Assembly: GCA_900491605.1 (NCBI GenBank)
Contig: UESW01004831.1
Span: 340,425-404,424 of the forward strand
DNA from: Calamus simplicifolius
Lineage: Eukaryota; Streptophyta; Magnoliopsida; Arecales; Arecaceae
Length of the DNA stretch: 64,000 nucleotides
Direction of reading: 5' to 3'
How positions within the stretch are numbered: the stretch's first letter is position 1; every line of letters starts with the position of its first letter. The position numbers and the translations under genes were made by a program. A model generated the notes under the pieces. That model did not search any database. It saw only the letters and a program-made list of their open reading frames with translations, and was not told where the DNA came from. Shown here in pieces: positions 10,308 through 20,639 of this stretch.

Positions 10308-13300
10308 CTGTTTCAAGGTCAGATTTTCAGGTCAGCTGACCGAGGCTACCCTGCATTACATGTACATGATAGTGTTTTCTATTATTTATTTGGCTGGTTT
10401 TGAGGGTGACTAACCTTTATTAATCTATGCAGCTCAAAAACTTGTACTGCAAAAACTCTCTGTTGACTGCAAGAAATTAAGAACAAGCACCGATTATTTT
10501 TGAAAAAAAAGAAATACAAGAAAGAAGACAGCAATGATGATAAGCAATAGCATCCCCAAAAGTAAATGCAAGAAAGTCGACAATTATTCACTCAGAAGGA
10601 TGGCAAAGTCTTAGCAGGTGTTTCTTTATGATACTTGCCATTATCTACTCTTGCAAAATAATATACGACTAAGCACTACAGTAGCATTATGTGGGATTAA
10701 GAGACAGCATGCCCTTATCATTCATCAAGATTATATTATACACTAGATTGCATGCGTTTCACTTAGATGGACTGGCTCAGAAATTGGATTGTGGAGGTCC
10801 AAACAATTAAATATATTTTTAGCATTTCAACAGAATATGATCCATGACTTATGTTTGTAACTGTATTATATTCAGACCTTTTGGCCTATGATCTGTGCTT
10901 TAAAGCATCACTCATTATCAATTAACCATAGTTTTTTCCCAGTCAAGGAGACTTCTGGAGGGTTCCGCCCTACTAGCATGAGTCTCGCTACCCATCAATT
11001 AATCTACCATATGCCATACAGTCATAGTATGCCACTCTTTTGCCCCTAATTGTCTTGATTAAGAACTCAGCATCTAAAGTTGACATCAATGGTTGTTTGA
11101 TATGAAATATAAGAGGCAGCAAAAATAGCATAAAAGTTATGAATCTAATTATGTCCAGGATAAGATGGATGACATCTGATGGAAATGGGCAACAAAAATG
11201 TGTGAGAAAACAAAAGCAAGGCAGAGCATGCCTCAGTAATCAGAACAGTGGGCAGCAAAGAGGGCAAAACACGTGAGAGCTGTAGCTGAAAGTAGAATGT
11301 TATAGTGTTCTAAGGACAATAATAGAAAAAGGACTGACTTAAACGAAACATGACAAGATGGTGTAATTTGATACATGGAATGGGCGAACATGGGGTTGTG
11401 AAACTCAGTACGCTCAGCAATCTTACTGCAGGTATATTTCATCACCTATGCATGCAAATTGGGTGATGTTGGGTATTGGAAAGCTCTGGAACCAGACTTG
11501 CAATTGCAAATTTATCAGAACAGATCAACTGCCAACTAATAATGGATCAATTTGTACTGAAATACTGTCATAATAGATGATTTATCAATGTCAAAGTCAT
11601 TCATGCATTATCATATTAAATTAATTCACCTAAGAAGCACAGCTTGAAAATGAAGATTTTTTAGATGGATTGAATAGGTTTTTACAACCAATCTGTTGTG
11701 GCTTCGGCTGTTTTGGCAGGAACTCAAGAGAGACAACCCAAAGCCAGGGTTGACGGAGGGGAGAGAACGGATTTTCCTCTCTAGTCAACTTGAAATTCTC
11801 AATGGAGACCAACAAGTTGGAAATGTCTGACAACCACTCTCTATGATTACCAGGTAGAAAATTTAGTCATAATAGGAAGGCGTAAATTGTTTATAATCAT
11901 GATTGTTGCAACTGATTGCAAATGTTATTAACAGACATTCAGCATCTCCCAACCGGCATAAAACACCAACCAGTATAATAAGGAAAGCAGGAAAACATCA
12001 TAGATTGCAACAATGCAAATGGCAGACAATGCAAACAACTAGAAATAGCATGGTGCTTACTGGGCAATAGCTCTTCTTGCTTTCCAGAAGTGCTTTGCAC
12101 CGAATACTTCAACAACATCACATGGAGATACCTCCAAGCTTGAAATAGAGTCCACCATCGAAGCCTCAGATGTTTCATCTTTTTTCTCTGCATCTTGCAT
12201 TTCCAATGTGCCATTTCCTCATCACAACCTTCTTCAGAGCACCTGTCAGCTACACTTGAAGTCCTATGACTGTTCCCAAGTGATGGCTTTGAAGTTGAGT
12301 CATTTCTTGCCCTTGAAGCATCCTGATTTTCTACTGAATTGATGCCATTCAAGCTCCGGGGCCCACCCATAACACCATCCCCACAAGGTTCTTGACAAAG
12401 TTCTGTACTTCCATGGCATGACTTGCCAAAGACATTTCCATTACTAGTGACCTCTACCTGAAGGCATTTTGGCAATGTTTGATGGCTCTCCAGATTTTTC
12501 TCCCAATTCCTGGTGAGGAACAGAACTTTCTTTGAGTTCTTTGATCACCAAAGTTTCTTTCCGTTTTTTATCACCTTGGTTTCTGCCAGAATTTCTTGAC
12601 TTCATATTAAAGTATTGGTTTGTTCAGAGGCTTGTCATTAGCATTTGAGCATTGAAGTGAAGAATTGAATGTAATATAAGTTTTTTTCTGCGGACTCTTG
12701 GAAAAGGGATCTAATTTTTCTGGCCCCATCTCAGTTGCATCTTTTTCAGAATATGCACCAATTCCTGAATGAACAAAGGTAGGAACCCTAAAATCATCCT
12801 CATCATCCAACTTCTCAGAAGAATTCTTTGCCTTGGAGTCATGTTGATTTAGTGAACTAAATTCAGCAACTGATCCTGTAGCATTCAAGGTTCTATTACT
12901 CATATGCTTTATGGATCTTCGCTCAACTTCCATCCTTGTGGCATCGAGATTCATTCCATCCAAGGAGCAGGAGTTGACTCTCTCGGATGAATGAACGGGT
13001 GCATGAGCAGGCGCATAAAATGGAGAGTAAACACCCTCTCATGTCCACACCCTACAGCCAGCAACACGCTTGTAAGCAATCAACTAATGCCAATGTAAGA
13101 TAATAAATGGAATGACATCTAGTATATATCTCTCTTTGACAAAGAGCACACTTCTCAGGCTAATAAGGTATTTCTAATCCAGATTTCTCTGGAGAAAAGG
13201 CTTGCAGCATGAGTTAAAAAGACAACAGAGAAGACTGAAGATGGTGTTCGACATTGCCTGTACAGCATGGTTAGGACAAGCCACCAAAGTGTTGGTCACA

Positions 13301-16300
13301 CATGTCTTGGCAAAAAGCATAAGATCAAAATATGAATCAGGGAACCTGAAATGGAATGCAGAAGCGCATAATTGATGTTTTTTCCAAGAAAAAACTTTAC
13401 ATCAAAATGACAAGTTAAAAGTAGAATTTGCTCATATTTAATGGTGAGAGGGTAAAGGTATTAACTTTCTTCTAGCTTGTTCAGAGAGGTTGAAGCAAGA
13501 AAAACACTTAGCACCCTAGAACTCATCCGAAGATGGACTTGGACTTCTTCTTGTTGATATTATATTATTGTGCTAAAATGCACTAATAAACTATATCTAT
13601 GAGCTGAGATGTTGGGCAACACAATTCCCTAGAGGTAAGAATAGTTCTTTCCATTGGTGCAGAAATAGATATACCAGCATAATAATTTCTCAAAAGAAGA
13701 AACTACTATGAAGAAAATGCAGGACAATGAGGTTTAAAACATTGTACCGCAAAAAAATTTATTATAAAAATTGCTGGGCATGTTCCCAAAGTAACAACAA
13801 TTAAGATTCAGACAATTGCTTTTAAGTGACAAAATTCTTGACAGACTGTATAATAAAAGGTCTCCTTCCATTTGATGACGTGTTGTCTGCAATAAAATAA
13901 TTAACAATGGGATGAGAACATAAGAATGACAAACATGGAAAACATTGGGATGTGATCCAATGGCATCATACAATTACTTAACTACAAGGTAGAAGCTGAA
14001 GAATTTGCAAATAACTGATTGCTGATGATGGTAAAAGTTAGATTACCTTCCTATTTATTGACTTTTAGAAGGAAATGAGACTTCCAGTTTATTTAGGAAA
14101 TTAAGACTTCAACCTCATCAGTCTTTCCATTTTGGTGGTCAACAGTACGCTGATTTTTCAACATTTAGGCCAGCAATGTATTAGTTTTCCAGCTCACTGG
14201 TTATGATAACACGTGGATTCTTATCTCCTGGACACAGTCCTTTTTTTTAATATATTGTTCCTGGTCAGTATATGGGTAATATCGAGATATTCATGGACAG
14301 CAATAACTGGATTTGCAAGGCAGAGGGCAACAATATCTGCACTTACAGTTATTCAGGATAGCAAGCAAGTATATCAAATATCCACTCATTGCCCATGCTC
14401 ACAATCTCCTGCCTGCTGCCACCAATCTGCCATCCTCCAGACCATCACTAGCCCTCTGCCACTGCCGCCACCGCTGACACACACAACCGATATTTCACCA
14501 TTGCCCTATTTGTCCTTTTACTTGTTTATAGAAATGCTAAACAAAAGTGACTACCAGACATATTCATGTTTTCAAGAAACTTGAAAGAAAACATAAACAA
14601 CCAGCTTGTTTTCGGTTTGGTGAAACAAGAAAATGGGCAACAATGACAAGCACTGCCTCGGTTTCAAGAAAAACCGTACTGATTGTGTTGTCGAAAGTTA
14701 CTAAGAACACACACTACTTTAATCAAAGTAAAGTTTTAAGTTTCAGCCAGAATCAATCTGTTTTGGCCGAGACTGATCAGTTTTGGCTGAGACCCAATGG
14801 AAGCTGTCCCGATATTTCATGTTTCAGTCAATTTCAGTTAGTTTTGGCTGAGACAAACCAGTTTCCATCCATTTTCGGTGGCTTTGGTCAGTTTTGGCTG
14901 AAACTCACAAAACTCAATCACAGATGATTTTTCTATATCTCTTTTTGGTGTTTAATATTATAGTGGATTAAAAAAAAAATTAGCATGCAGACTATTAAGT
15001 ATCAATTTTCAATGTTTTCTTTTCTTTTGTGAGTTGAAAAGAGGATAGACAATAACTATAATTTATAAAGAAACAAAAACAACTAACTACATTATAACTC
15101 ATAGCCATATCATATTTTCTACATAAAATAAATACAGCACAATAATTGCATGCATTTGATTGAATAGTCACTTGACCACAAAAATATGAGATAAATACCA
15201 AAATTTAATATTCTAGCTAGCTCTTCTAAAAGGTGAAGAAAGTTATGTGAACGCACTAATCAATAAAATGTTTCAGAAGTAATATTTTTGACCAATTAAA
15301 AGTTCAAGAACTAAACAATATATATTCAAAGTAAAAAATACTAGCATATTTACTGAATTTCACTTATACATAATGTCAACTTCAAATTAAAACTGTCAAG
15401 ACCACACAAATAAAGAGTCTTTATAGTAATAAAACACTTTAAAGTATAGTGTAATATATTTTTTTCCTGGTCTTCTTTTTAAAATATTTTCATTTTTTTC
15501 TTGATTTTATTGGATCAAAACTCTATAACTTGAAGCAAAACTTCCAGAACTTCTGAAATTGAAGCTCTACAAACCTGGTCGAAATTGAAACCAAAACCAA
15601 GCTTTCAAACCTTGAGCCAGAGAAGACAATCCAATCAACCATTCCATTAGCTGCAAGATTTTGTTGTATGCAGCACCTCTACCAAAAATAACTTATGATA
15701 TTTTGTTTTCTTATTGATATGGAGGAAAAAAAGATGCTGTTATTCATTTTGCCATGGATGAACATCATTGAAGTCCCACTTCAAGCCAGATATTCATCTA
15801 TGGAGGTAACTGCAATAGTAGTTATGATGCTCTGCCCTGACAGATTTACTCATCAGCAACTGGTATGCCCCATAGAGTTAGCACTGGTATGCCCCATAGA
15901 GTTATCTCAGAAGGCATGCATAAACCACCAGTACAGGCGCCTAATAACATAACTCTGGATAATTTCAATATATCCTCATTATGCTGTGTGTTTGATAACC
16001 AGTGTAACAATATTATATTATCAGGTTTTCTAATGAGAAGCTCGCAAATGTGTGGAGTAGGGCAATACTGGAAAGTCAAAGATTTTCAGGCAGACATAAA
16101 TAATTATGTTTTATGGTCTGGCCACTCAAAAGGCAGTGAAATGCTACATGAGGATGAGCATCAGCCATAGGAAGCATTACAATAACATCACCAGCAGCGA
16201 AACACAAACACAGCAAGCCCATCAAACCAACTTGACACTCATCAAGGGTCTCTTACATGCCCCCTGAACTCATTAAATTAGAACTGCTTCTCTGAGGAAG

Positions 16301-16595
16301 AATGATAAAAAAGCAGTTGCAAACACATGATTGAGATGGAAGAAGATTAGGAGTCTATGAGGACTGAACTGACCTGACCCGAAGAAGCTGAAGGATCCAA
16401 GGTGCTGGCGTTGTGAGGACGAAGAGGCAGCGCAGAAGCTGTTGCATTGAACTTATCTGAAGGGATACTGAGTTGCTCATAGAGGGCCATCTTGTTCCTT
16501 GGAGGTGCTCTAGGACCTCCTTTATCAGTATCGTTCACATGGAGCCTTGGAAACAGAGGCCCCATGATTTTATCCTCCTCTTTTCCTCCTTTCAT
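9291..16595 (-). CDS. ELF3: EARLY FLOWERING 3 (ELF3), four coding exons, with frameshifts in exon 2
   Basis: ELF3 is the nuclear scaffold of the evening complex (ELF3-ELF4-LUX), which represses clock and growth genes at dusk and gates light and temperature input. Coding exons on the minus strand are: 1, 16595-16374; 2, about 13051 or 13035 to 12061; 3, 10466-10415; 4, 10307-9291. Splice sites are GT-AG and phases agree for exons 2-3-4. Diagnostic ELF3 blocks are PLFPRLHVNDTDKGGPRAPP and NKMALYEQLSIPS (exon 1), DDFRVPTFVHSG (exon 2), KHFWKARRAI (exon 2 end), QQRVFAVQVFELHRLIK (exon 3), and IKVVPHNARSATESVARIF (exon 4). Exon 2 changes frame near 12615, 12487 and 12220. The expected length is about 750 residues, normal for ELF3. 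Whether the gene is functional is open. Confidence 0.93.
10415..10466 (-). CDS. ELF3: ELF3 coding exon 3
   Basis: A 52-base exon with acceptor TTGCAG and donor AAAG|GTTAGT. With two bases from exon 2 it encodes 18 residues including QQRVFAVQVFELHRLIK, an invariant ELF3 block. Intact. Confidence 0.93.
12061..13051 (-). CDS. ELF3: ELF3 coding exon 2 (frame-disrupted)
   Basis: This is the large central exon. It holds the DDFRVPTFVHSG motif (around 12790-12750) and ends with the conserved KHFWKARRAI block before donor GTAAGC. Two acceptors are possible. CTGTAG (exon from 13051) reads the family-like CGHER but then needs a 1-base shift. GAGAG (exon from 13035) keeps frame with the strong exon 1 donor. 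Further frame changes are needed near 12615, 12487 and 12220 to follow the conserved protein. All are indels; the residues on each side remain ELF3-like. Confidence 0.85.
13052..16373 (-). other. ELF3 intron 1 (about 3.3 kb)
   Basis: A long first intron without recognisable genes. It holds a degenerate TTTTGGCTGAGAC repeat at 14730-14905, and a 23-base direct duplication (CTGGTATGCCCCATAGAG twice) at 15858-15905. The open frames seen inside (for example 14213-14927) are not protein-like. Confidence 0.7.
16374..16595 (-). CDS. ELF3: ELF3 coding exon 1
   Basis: The start is taken at 16595 (MKGGKEEDKIMGP), not at the upstream in-frame Met at 16610, because ELF3 proteins begin this way just before the PRLHVND block. 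The donor CAG|GTCAGT after 16374 is strong and leaves phase 0. A weaker donor five bases earlier (G|GTCAGG, exon end 16379) would leave phase 1 and pair with the alternative exon 2 acceptor. Confidence 0.9.
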
Positions 16596-17520
16596 TACGC
16601 TCACGTTCACTGATTTACCACAAAACCGTATCAGAAAACCCTAAAGCCGACGAAACTCAAAAGAAATACTTCCCAGCTCCCCTGCACAACAGCTAAACCC
16701 CAAGATGCTCCAAAATCTAAAACTCCAACCGTCACAACTGAGCAAAGGGATTTCTACCAAAATGGACAAAGATCAAAAGACGATAAGCTGCTGAACTGAA
16801 ATCCGATGTCGAACTCACGGCAAATCCCAGGTGAAAAGCCAATTTTTCAGCAAAAACCACAGAGAAACCTTCCGACTTCACGCTAAAGGGGGGGAAGATC
16901 CAGATATCCCATCACCAACAGTCACAGAACAATGATCAACACTGGAAGTTGGACATTCATACCGTGAACCCCAGGTAGGAAAATCCGGTATTTTAGCTGA
17001 AATCGAGGCGATATTTGACGAAGATCCTTCCGACTTCAACCTAAAGCGAAGGAGGAAAAATCCAAATCTCCGATCACAAACAGCACAAAAACACAGTAAA
17101 AGCTCTTACAGTTGGTCAAGTCCTTTTATAGGAAACGAAATCCAACGGAATAGACCTGTGGGGGGCACAACTAAGAAGCCAAAACCCGATCTTTCCAAGA
17201 AAACAGCGACGAGTCCCGCGAGGCACGCGAGGGTCTCAGTTCGAAGCCCTCCGTGACTCCGATCGCCGGCGGGAATTGGGCGTAGGGAAGCCGGGAGAAG
17301 AGGAGGGGGATGGAGTGGGGATCGAAGAAAGGATGGGAGATATCTGGCGAGGAGATAGCCAGTGAGAGGGCTGGGAAAGATTGATTCGGTAAAGGTTAGA
17401 TGCCACCGCGGACCCTCCCCTCGCCTATCGACGCCAGAGGAAAAGGAAATGGGAAAAAGTGTTAGGAGGTGAGGGCCCATGACCATGAGGGGAGGTAGGG
17501 TTAGGATTAGGGTTAATAAG
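16596..17520 (-). promoter_or_regulatory. ELF3 5' leader and proximal promoter
   Basis: Sequence upstream of the ELF3 start, probably long 5' untranslated leader and promoter. Two related blocks, about 16813-16940 and 16964-17100, form an imperfect tandem duplication: both contain CCTTCCGACTTCA, CTAAAG and an A-rich GATCCA segment. No TATA box could be assigned. An open frame at 17106-17486 shows no family resemblance. Confidence 0.45.
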
Positions 17521-17536
17521 AATAGGAATTAGGAAA

Positions 17537-18060
17537 GGATTTTTTTTTTTTTTGATCGTTTATCCGATCGATATCGTTTTTTTTTTAATATTAAAATAAT
17601 AATTTAAATAATTTAATATATATATTATTAATATTTTCATTTTATTAATATTTTTATTAATTTTAATATAATATATTAATATTTAATATTTTTTTATTTA
17701 TAGTATTAATATTTATTATATTATTAATAATTTTTTTATTTTTTTTATAAAAATTATGTATTTCTTTAGTAAGTAGTATGAAGCGAAATTTTTATTATTT
17801 AAAGTTTATATTTATTGTTGTAGTTTAATATTTTTATTATTTTTACTTATTATTTAGTAAAGATAATTTGTTATTATATTTTTAATTTTTAGAGAATTTG
17901 CTTTTGCTTATATTATGTTTATATTTTATGTTTTTTTATAGTCAACCTAATATTTAAATACATTTTTATTAATATTTTTTAAATTTTTAATAAATTATAA
18001 ATTTAATAAAATAATTTTATTTTATTTTTATATAAACTATATGAATACTTGTTTATCCGG
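17537..18060. repeat. Extremely AT-rich segment
   Basis: About 500 bases almost wholly A/T with short TTTAATATTAA-type runs. No gene is seen. It separates the ELF3 promoter from the MITE and retrotransposon block and could be a matrix-attachment-like or decayed TE sequence. Confidence 0.6.
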
Positions 18061-18305
18061 TAAAGTATTTCCATCCTGAGAGCCGTTGCCATATCCCTGG
18101 TTACGATTTTTTTAATCAATAAATTATTAGGGTTTTGGATGCACTTTCAGTGGGGATGACTTCTGGGCCCTGGTCCACTTCCATGCTCGGCAATGGATCC
18201 GGTGGATGTGGCTTTGGGCAGCCATCGGCGAGAACTTGTTCGGCTTGCTCGGCTCGGCTCGGCTTGGCTCGGCTAATTTAATTATAAACGAGTAATGTCA
18301 AATTA

Positions 18306-18653
18306 AGGTAGTATTTGATAGAAAAAATATTATCCATGGATAAGTGTATGGAATAGAGTTTATCCTCTGGTTATCCCTAGGGATATCCTTTGGCTATCCC
18401 ATTGATCATATCAAATGCAAAATGATAAATCCATAGAATAACCTTTTTTTACTCTTATTTGGAGGGATAACCAGCTATTCCTACATTTTCTAGGAAATAA
18501 ATTAAGGGAATATCCCATGGTTAACCATAATTAACCATGAATTATCCTTTTGGTTCACTTTATTCTCTGCTATCCCTTATAGTTATGGCTTTTGGAAATA
18601 AAAGGGGATATCCCTTGGATATCCCCTTTTATCCCCTATTTCAAACACTACCT
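18306..18653. mobile_element. MITE (TIR AGGTAGTRTTTGA), copy 1
   Basis: A non-coding element of about 350 bases. The ends are inverted repeats: AGGTAGTATTTGATA at the left and the complement of AGGTAGTGTTTGAAA at the right. The inside is rich in GGATATCC and CCATGG dyads, so the element can fold on itself. A related copy was split by the retrotransposon at 19353-32929. The superfamily is uncertain; possible TAA/TAG flanks hint at PIF/Harbinger. Confidence 0.7.
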
Positions 18654-18689
18654 AGAAGTATAACAGCAAATGGATTAACTTATATCCAA

Positions 18690-19300
18690 TTTATTTATTA
18701 ATTGTATCGAAAATCTTAATTCGAGCCTAATATGTTTATTATATGGGTTATACAATAAAATTCATGTAATTCATTCAATAATCAAATCATGTTTGGATAG
18801 ATATACATGCATAACCTATTTTTTTTAATTTATGTAATATAGAATTAAATTTCACTCCGTCTAACATGTTTAACCTATATGACCTATTTAATACTAATTT
18901 AATTATAAAATAATTATATATCTATAATCATAGCCCATACATTTTCATCCATTGAATCCAGCATGATGATAAAATAATATATTCAATGATTAAAATTTTA
19001 ATAAAAAAATTAAATTGGATAAGTTAAAAAAATCCAGCAAGCCATACATAGATTTGCAAGTTGTATTATATGAATTGATCTTCATAATAATTAGATCAAT
19101 TCTAGGCCAATTTCAAGATAGTGAATCAATTCAAGGTAAGACTTGTTTAGATAATTAATTTGAGATAAAACTTGTTTATCATATTCAATGGATCGATATA
19201 TTTGTGGTCCAAATTTATTTATATTTAATCTAAATTCATTAATTTCATATACAATTTGAATCATATATATAATTTACATTTAAAATCATCATCCCTGACA
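18690..19300. repeat. Degenerate AT-rich repeat resembling the hAT-like MITE at 45.6 kb
   Basis: Phrases such as TATATGGGTTATA, then CCTATTTAATACTAATTTAA followed by TTATAAAATAATTATAT, recur in similar order in the element at 45613-46184. Termini were not resolved. It is probably an old copy of the same family. Confidence 0.35.
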
Positions 19301-19352
19301 CGATATATACTTAGAGAGTGTTTGATATGGAATATAAGGGAGGATATCCTCT

Positions 19353-20224
19353 TGTTGCCGCCGGGATCCGTCCTCCGACTCAGGCGCGGTCGATCTCCAG
19401 GAAGAGGGGGGCGGACCTGCACAAGAAGTCCACACACGGGGGGACGCTGGAAGTGGTCCTCCGCGGAAGACCCTCCGACGCTCAAGTCAATGGAGAAGAA
19501 ATCGGCGATCAACCAGACAATGGGGAGGTGGATCCCTTTGGGAAGCCTCTCCGAGGGCGGCCAATCGGAGGCTCCAGAGGGCAGGAGCACCGACGAGCTG
19601 CCGGAGAGAGAGATAGAGAGAGAGCAGTGTGGGTGCCCGCGTAAGAGGCGCGTACCTGGGGGAATCTGCGAGTCTGACATTTATAGACTGTCACCTGGGT
19701 CTTGAGCGTCTTCTAGAAGGTTCGGAGGTTGTTACGATATGGAGGCGGACAGAATCAGGCCGTTGTGGGGCCATTAGAATCCATATCCCGTTTGTTCGGG
19801 AATCAACGGCTGGGAGAGCTCCTTGATGTCTCGAGATCTGGTTGAGTAGGCCTGGGCGGTTATGATAGGTTTTAGGCCACGTCCCGACATGATTCCTAGT
19901 CTAGGATGCCGTTCTGGTAGGCCCGGGCTCTCCCACGTCAGGTTCCGCGGAGGTAGGTGTTAGGCTGTGGATCGCTCGATGAAGCCGAGCTACAGAAGCC
20001 CGGAAGGGCCGAGCTATGGGAGCCCGGAGGGGGCCGAGCTACGGAAGCCCGGAAGAGGCCGAACTATGGAAGCCCGGAAGGGCCGAGCTATGGAAGCCCG
20101 GAAGAGGCCGAGCTACGGAAGCCCGGAAGGGCCGAGCTACGGAAGCCCGGAGGAGACGAAGGGAGGAGGTTAGCCTTAGCCGTCTCGCACGGATATTAAT
20201 GCAATGATGATTTTACCCCCAACA
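19353..20224 (-). repeat. LTR (3' LTR in element orientation)
   Basis: About 872 bases bounded by the short inverted repeat TGTTG...CAACA. It differs from the other LTR by roughly 20 substitutions in the first 600 bases, nearly all transitions, plus a few small indels. It holds 7 copies of a 24-base unit against 10 in the other LTR. The end could lie two bases further (ACACA). Confidence 0.9.
19979..20157. repeat. 24-base minisatellite in the left LTR (7 units)
   Basis: The unit reads GGCCGAGCTACGGAAGCC followed by CGGAAG, with variants TATGGGAGCC and GAACTATGG. All three frames stay open because the unit length is divisible by three; the repetitive plus-strand peptides are not genes. It lies in the U3 part of the LTR. 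Confidence 0.9.
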
Positions 20225-20227
20225 CAT

Positions 20228-20241
20228 ACCCTCCACTCCCT
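20228..20241 (-). other. Polypurine tract
   Basis: The minus strand reads GGGAGTGGAGGGTA directly before the 3' LTR. It is the expected plus-strand DNA primer of the element. Confidence 0.75.
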
Positions 20242-20525
20242 AGTTCGAAGCGTAGGTTTGGGCATAGGGAGTACAAGTCCAAATGGCGTGTCCTGGATGG
20301 GACGTCTTGGTTTAGACAGCTCGCGCAATGATGCCCTAATTAATGCGATAGGGCCATCCCGCCTTCGGGGCTAAGGCTCCTCTATGAGCGACGGTTAGGA
20401 TTGCGCCACGCTACGAATCCCGATCGATCAGGCATTTGTCAAGGCGATTCCGGACGCCTGGGATGAAACGCCCCGCCTCCTCAGGGCGGCTTCCTTGGCG
20501 GGGAAGCGAAGTGACAGCCGCATTG

Positions 20526-20538
20526 TGTGTATATATAT
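20526..20538 (+). promoter_or_regulatory. Putative TATA box of the antisense gene
   Basis: GTGTATATATATGCG on the plus strand lies about 110 bases upstream of the likely start codon at 20640. It would allow the antisense gene its own transcript, independent of the LTR promoter. Not tested. Confidence 0.45.
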
Positions 20539-20639
20539 GCGCATGTTCTCAGCGTCCTCTCATCTTGCTTTCAGAAGAGTTTTGGTCTTTCATCTTCTTC
20601 GATGCTCATCGTTTTCGCTTGGTACTTCTTTCAATCGAG

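Noticed and set aside
17106..17486. 126-residue minus-strand frame upstream of ELF3
   Set aside because: It lies in the presumed ELF3 leader/promoter, is Pro/Leu/Arg-rich by base composition, and shows no domain.
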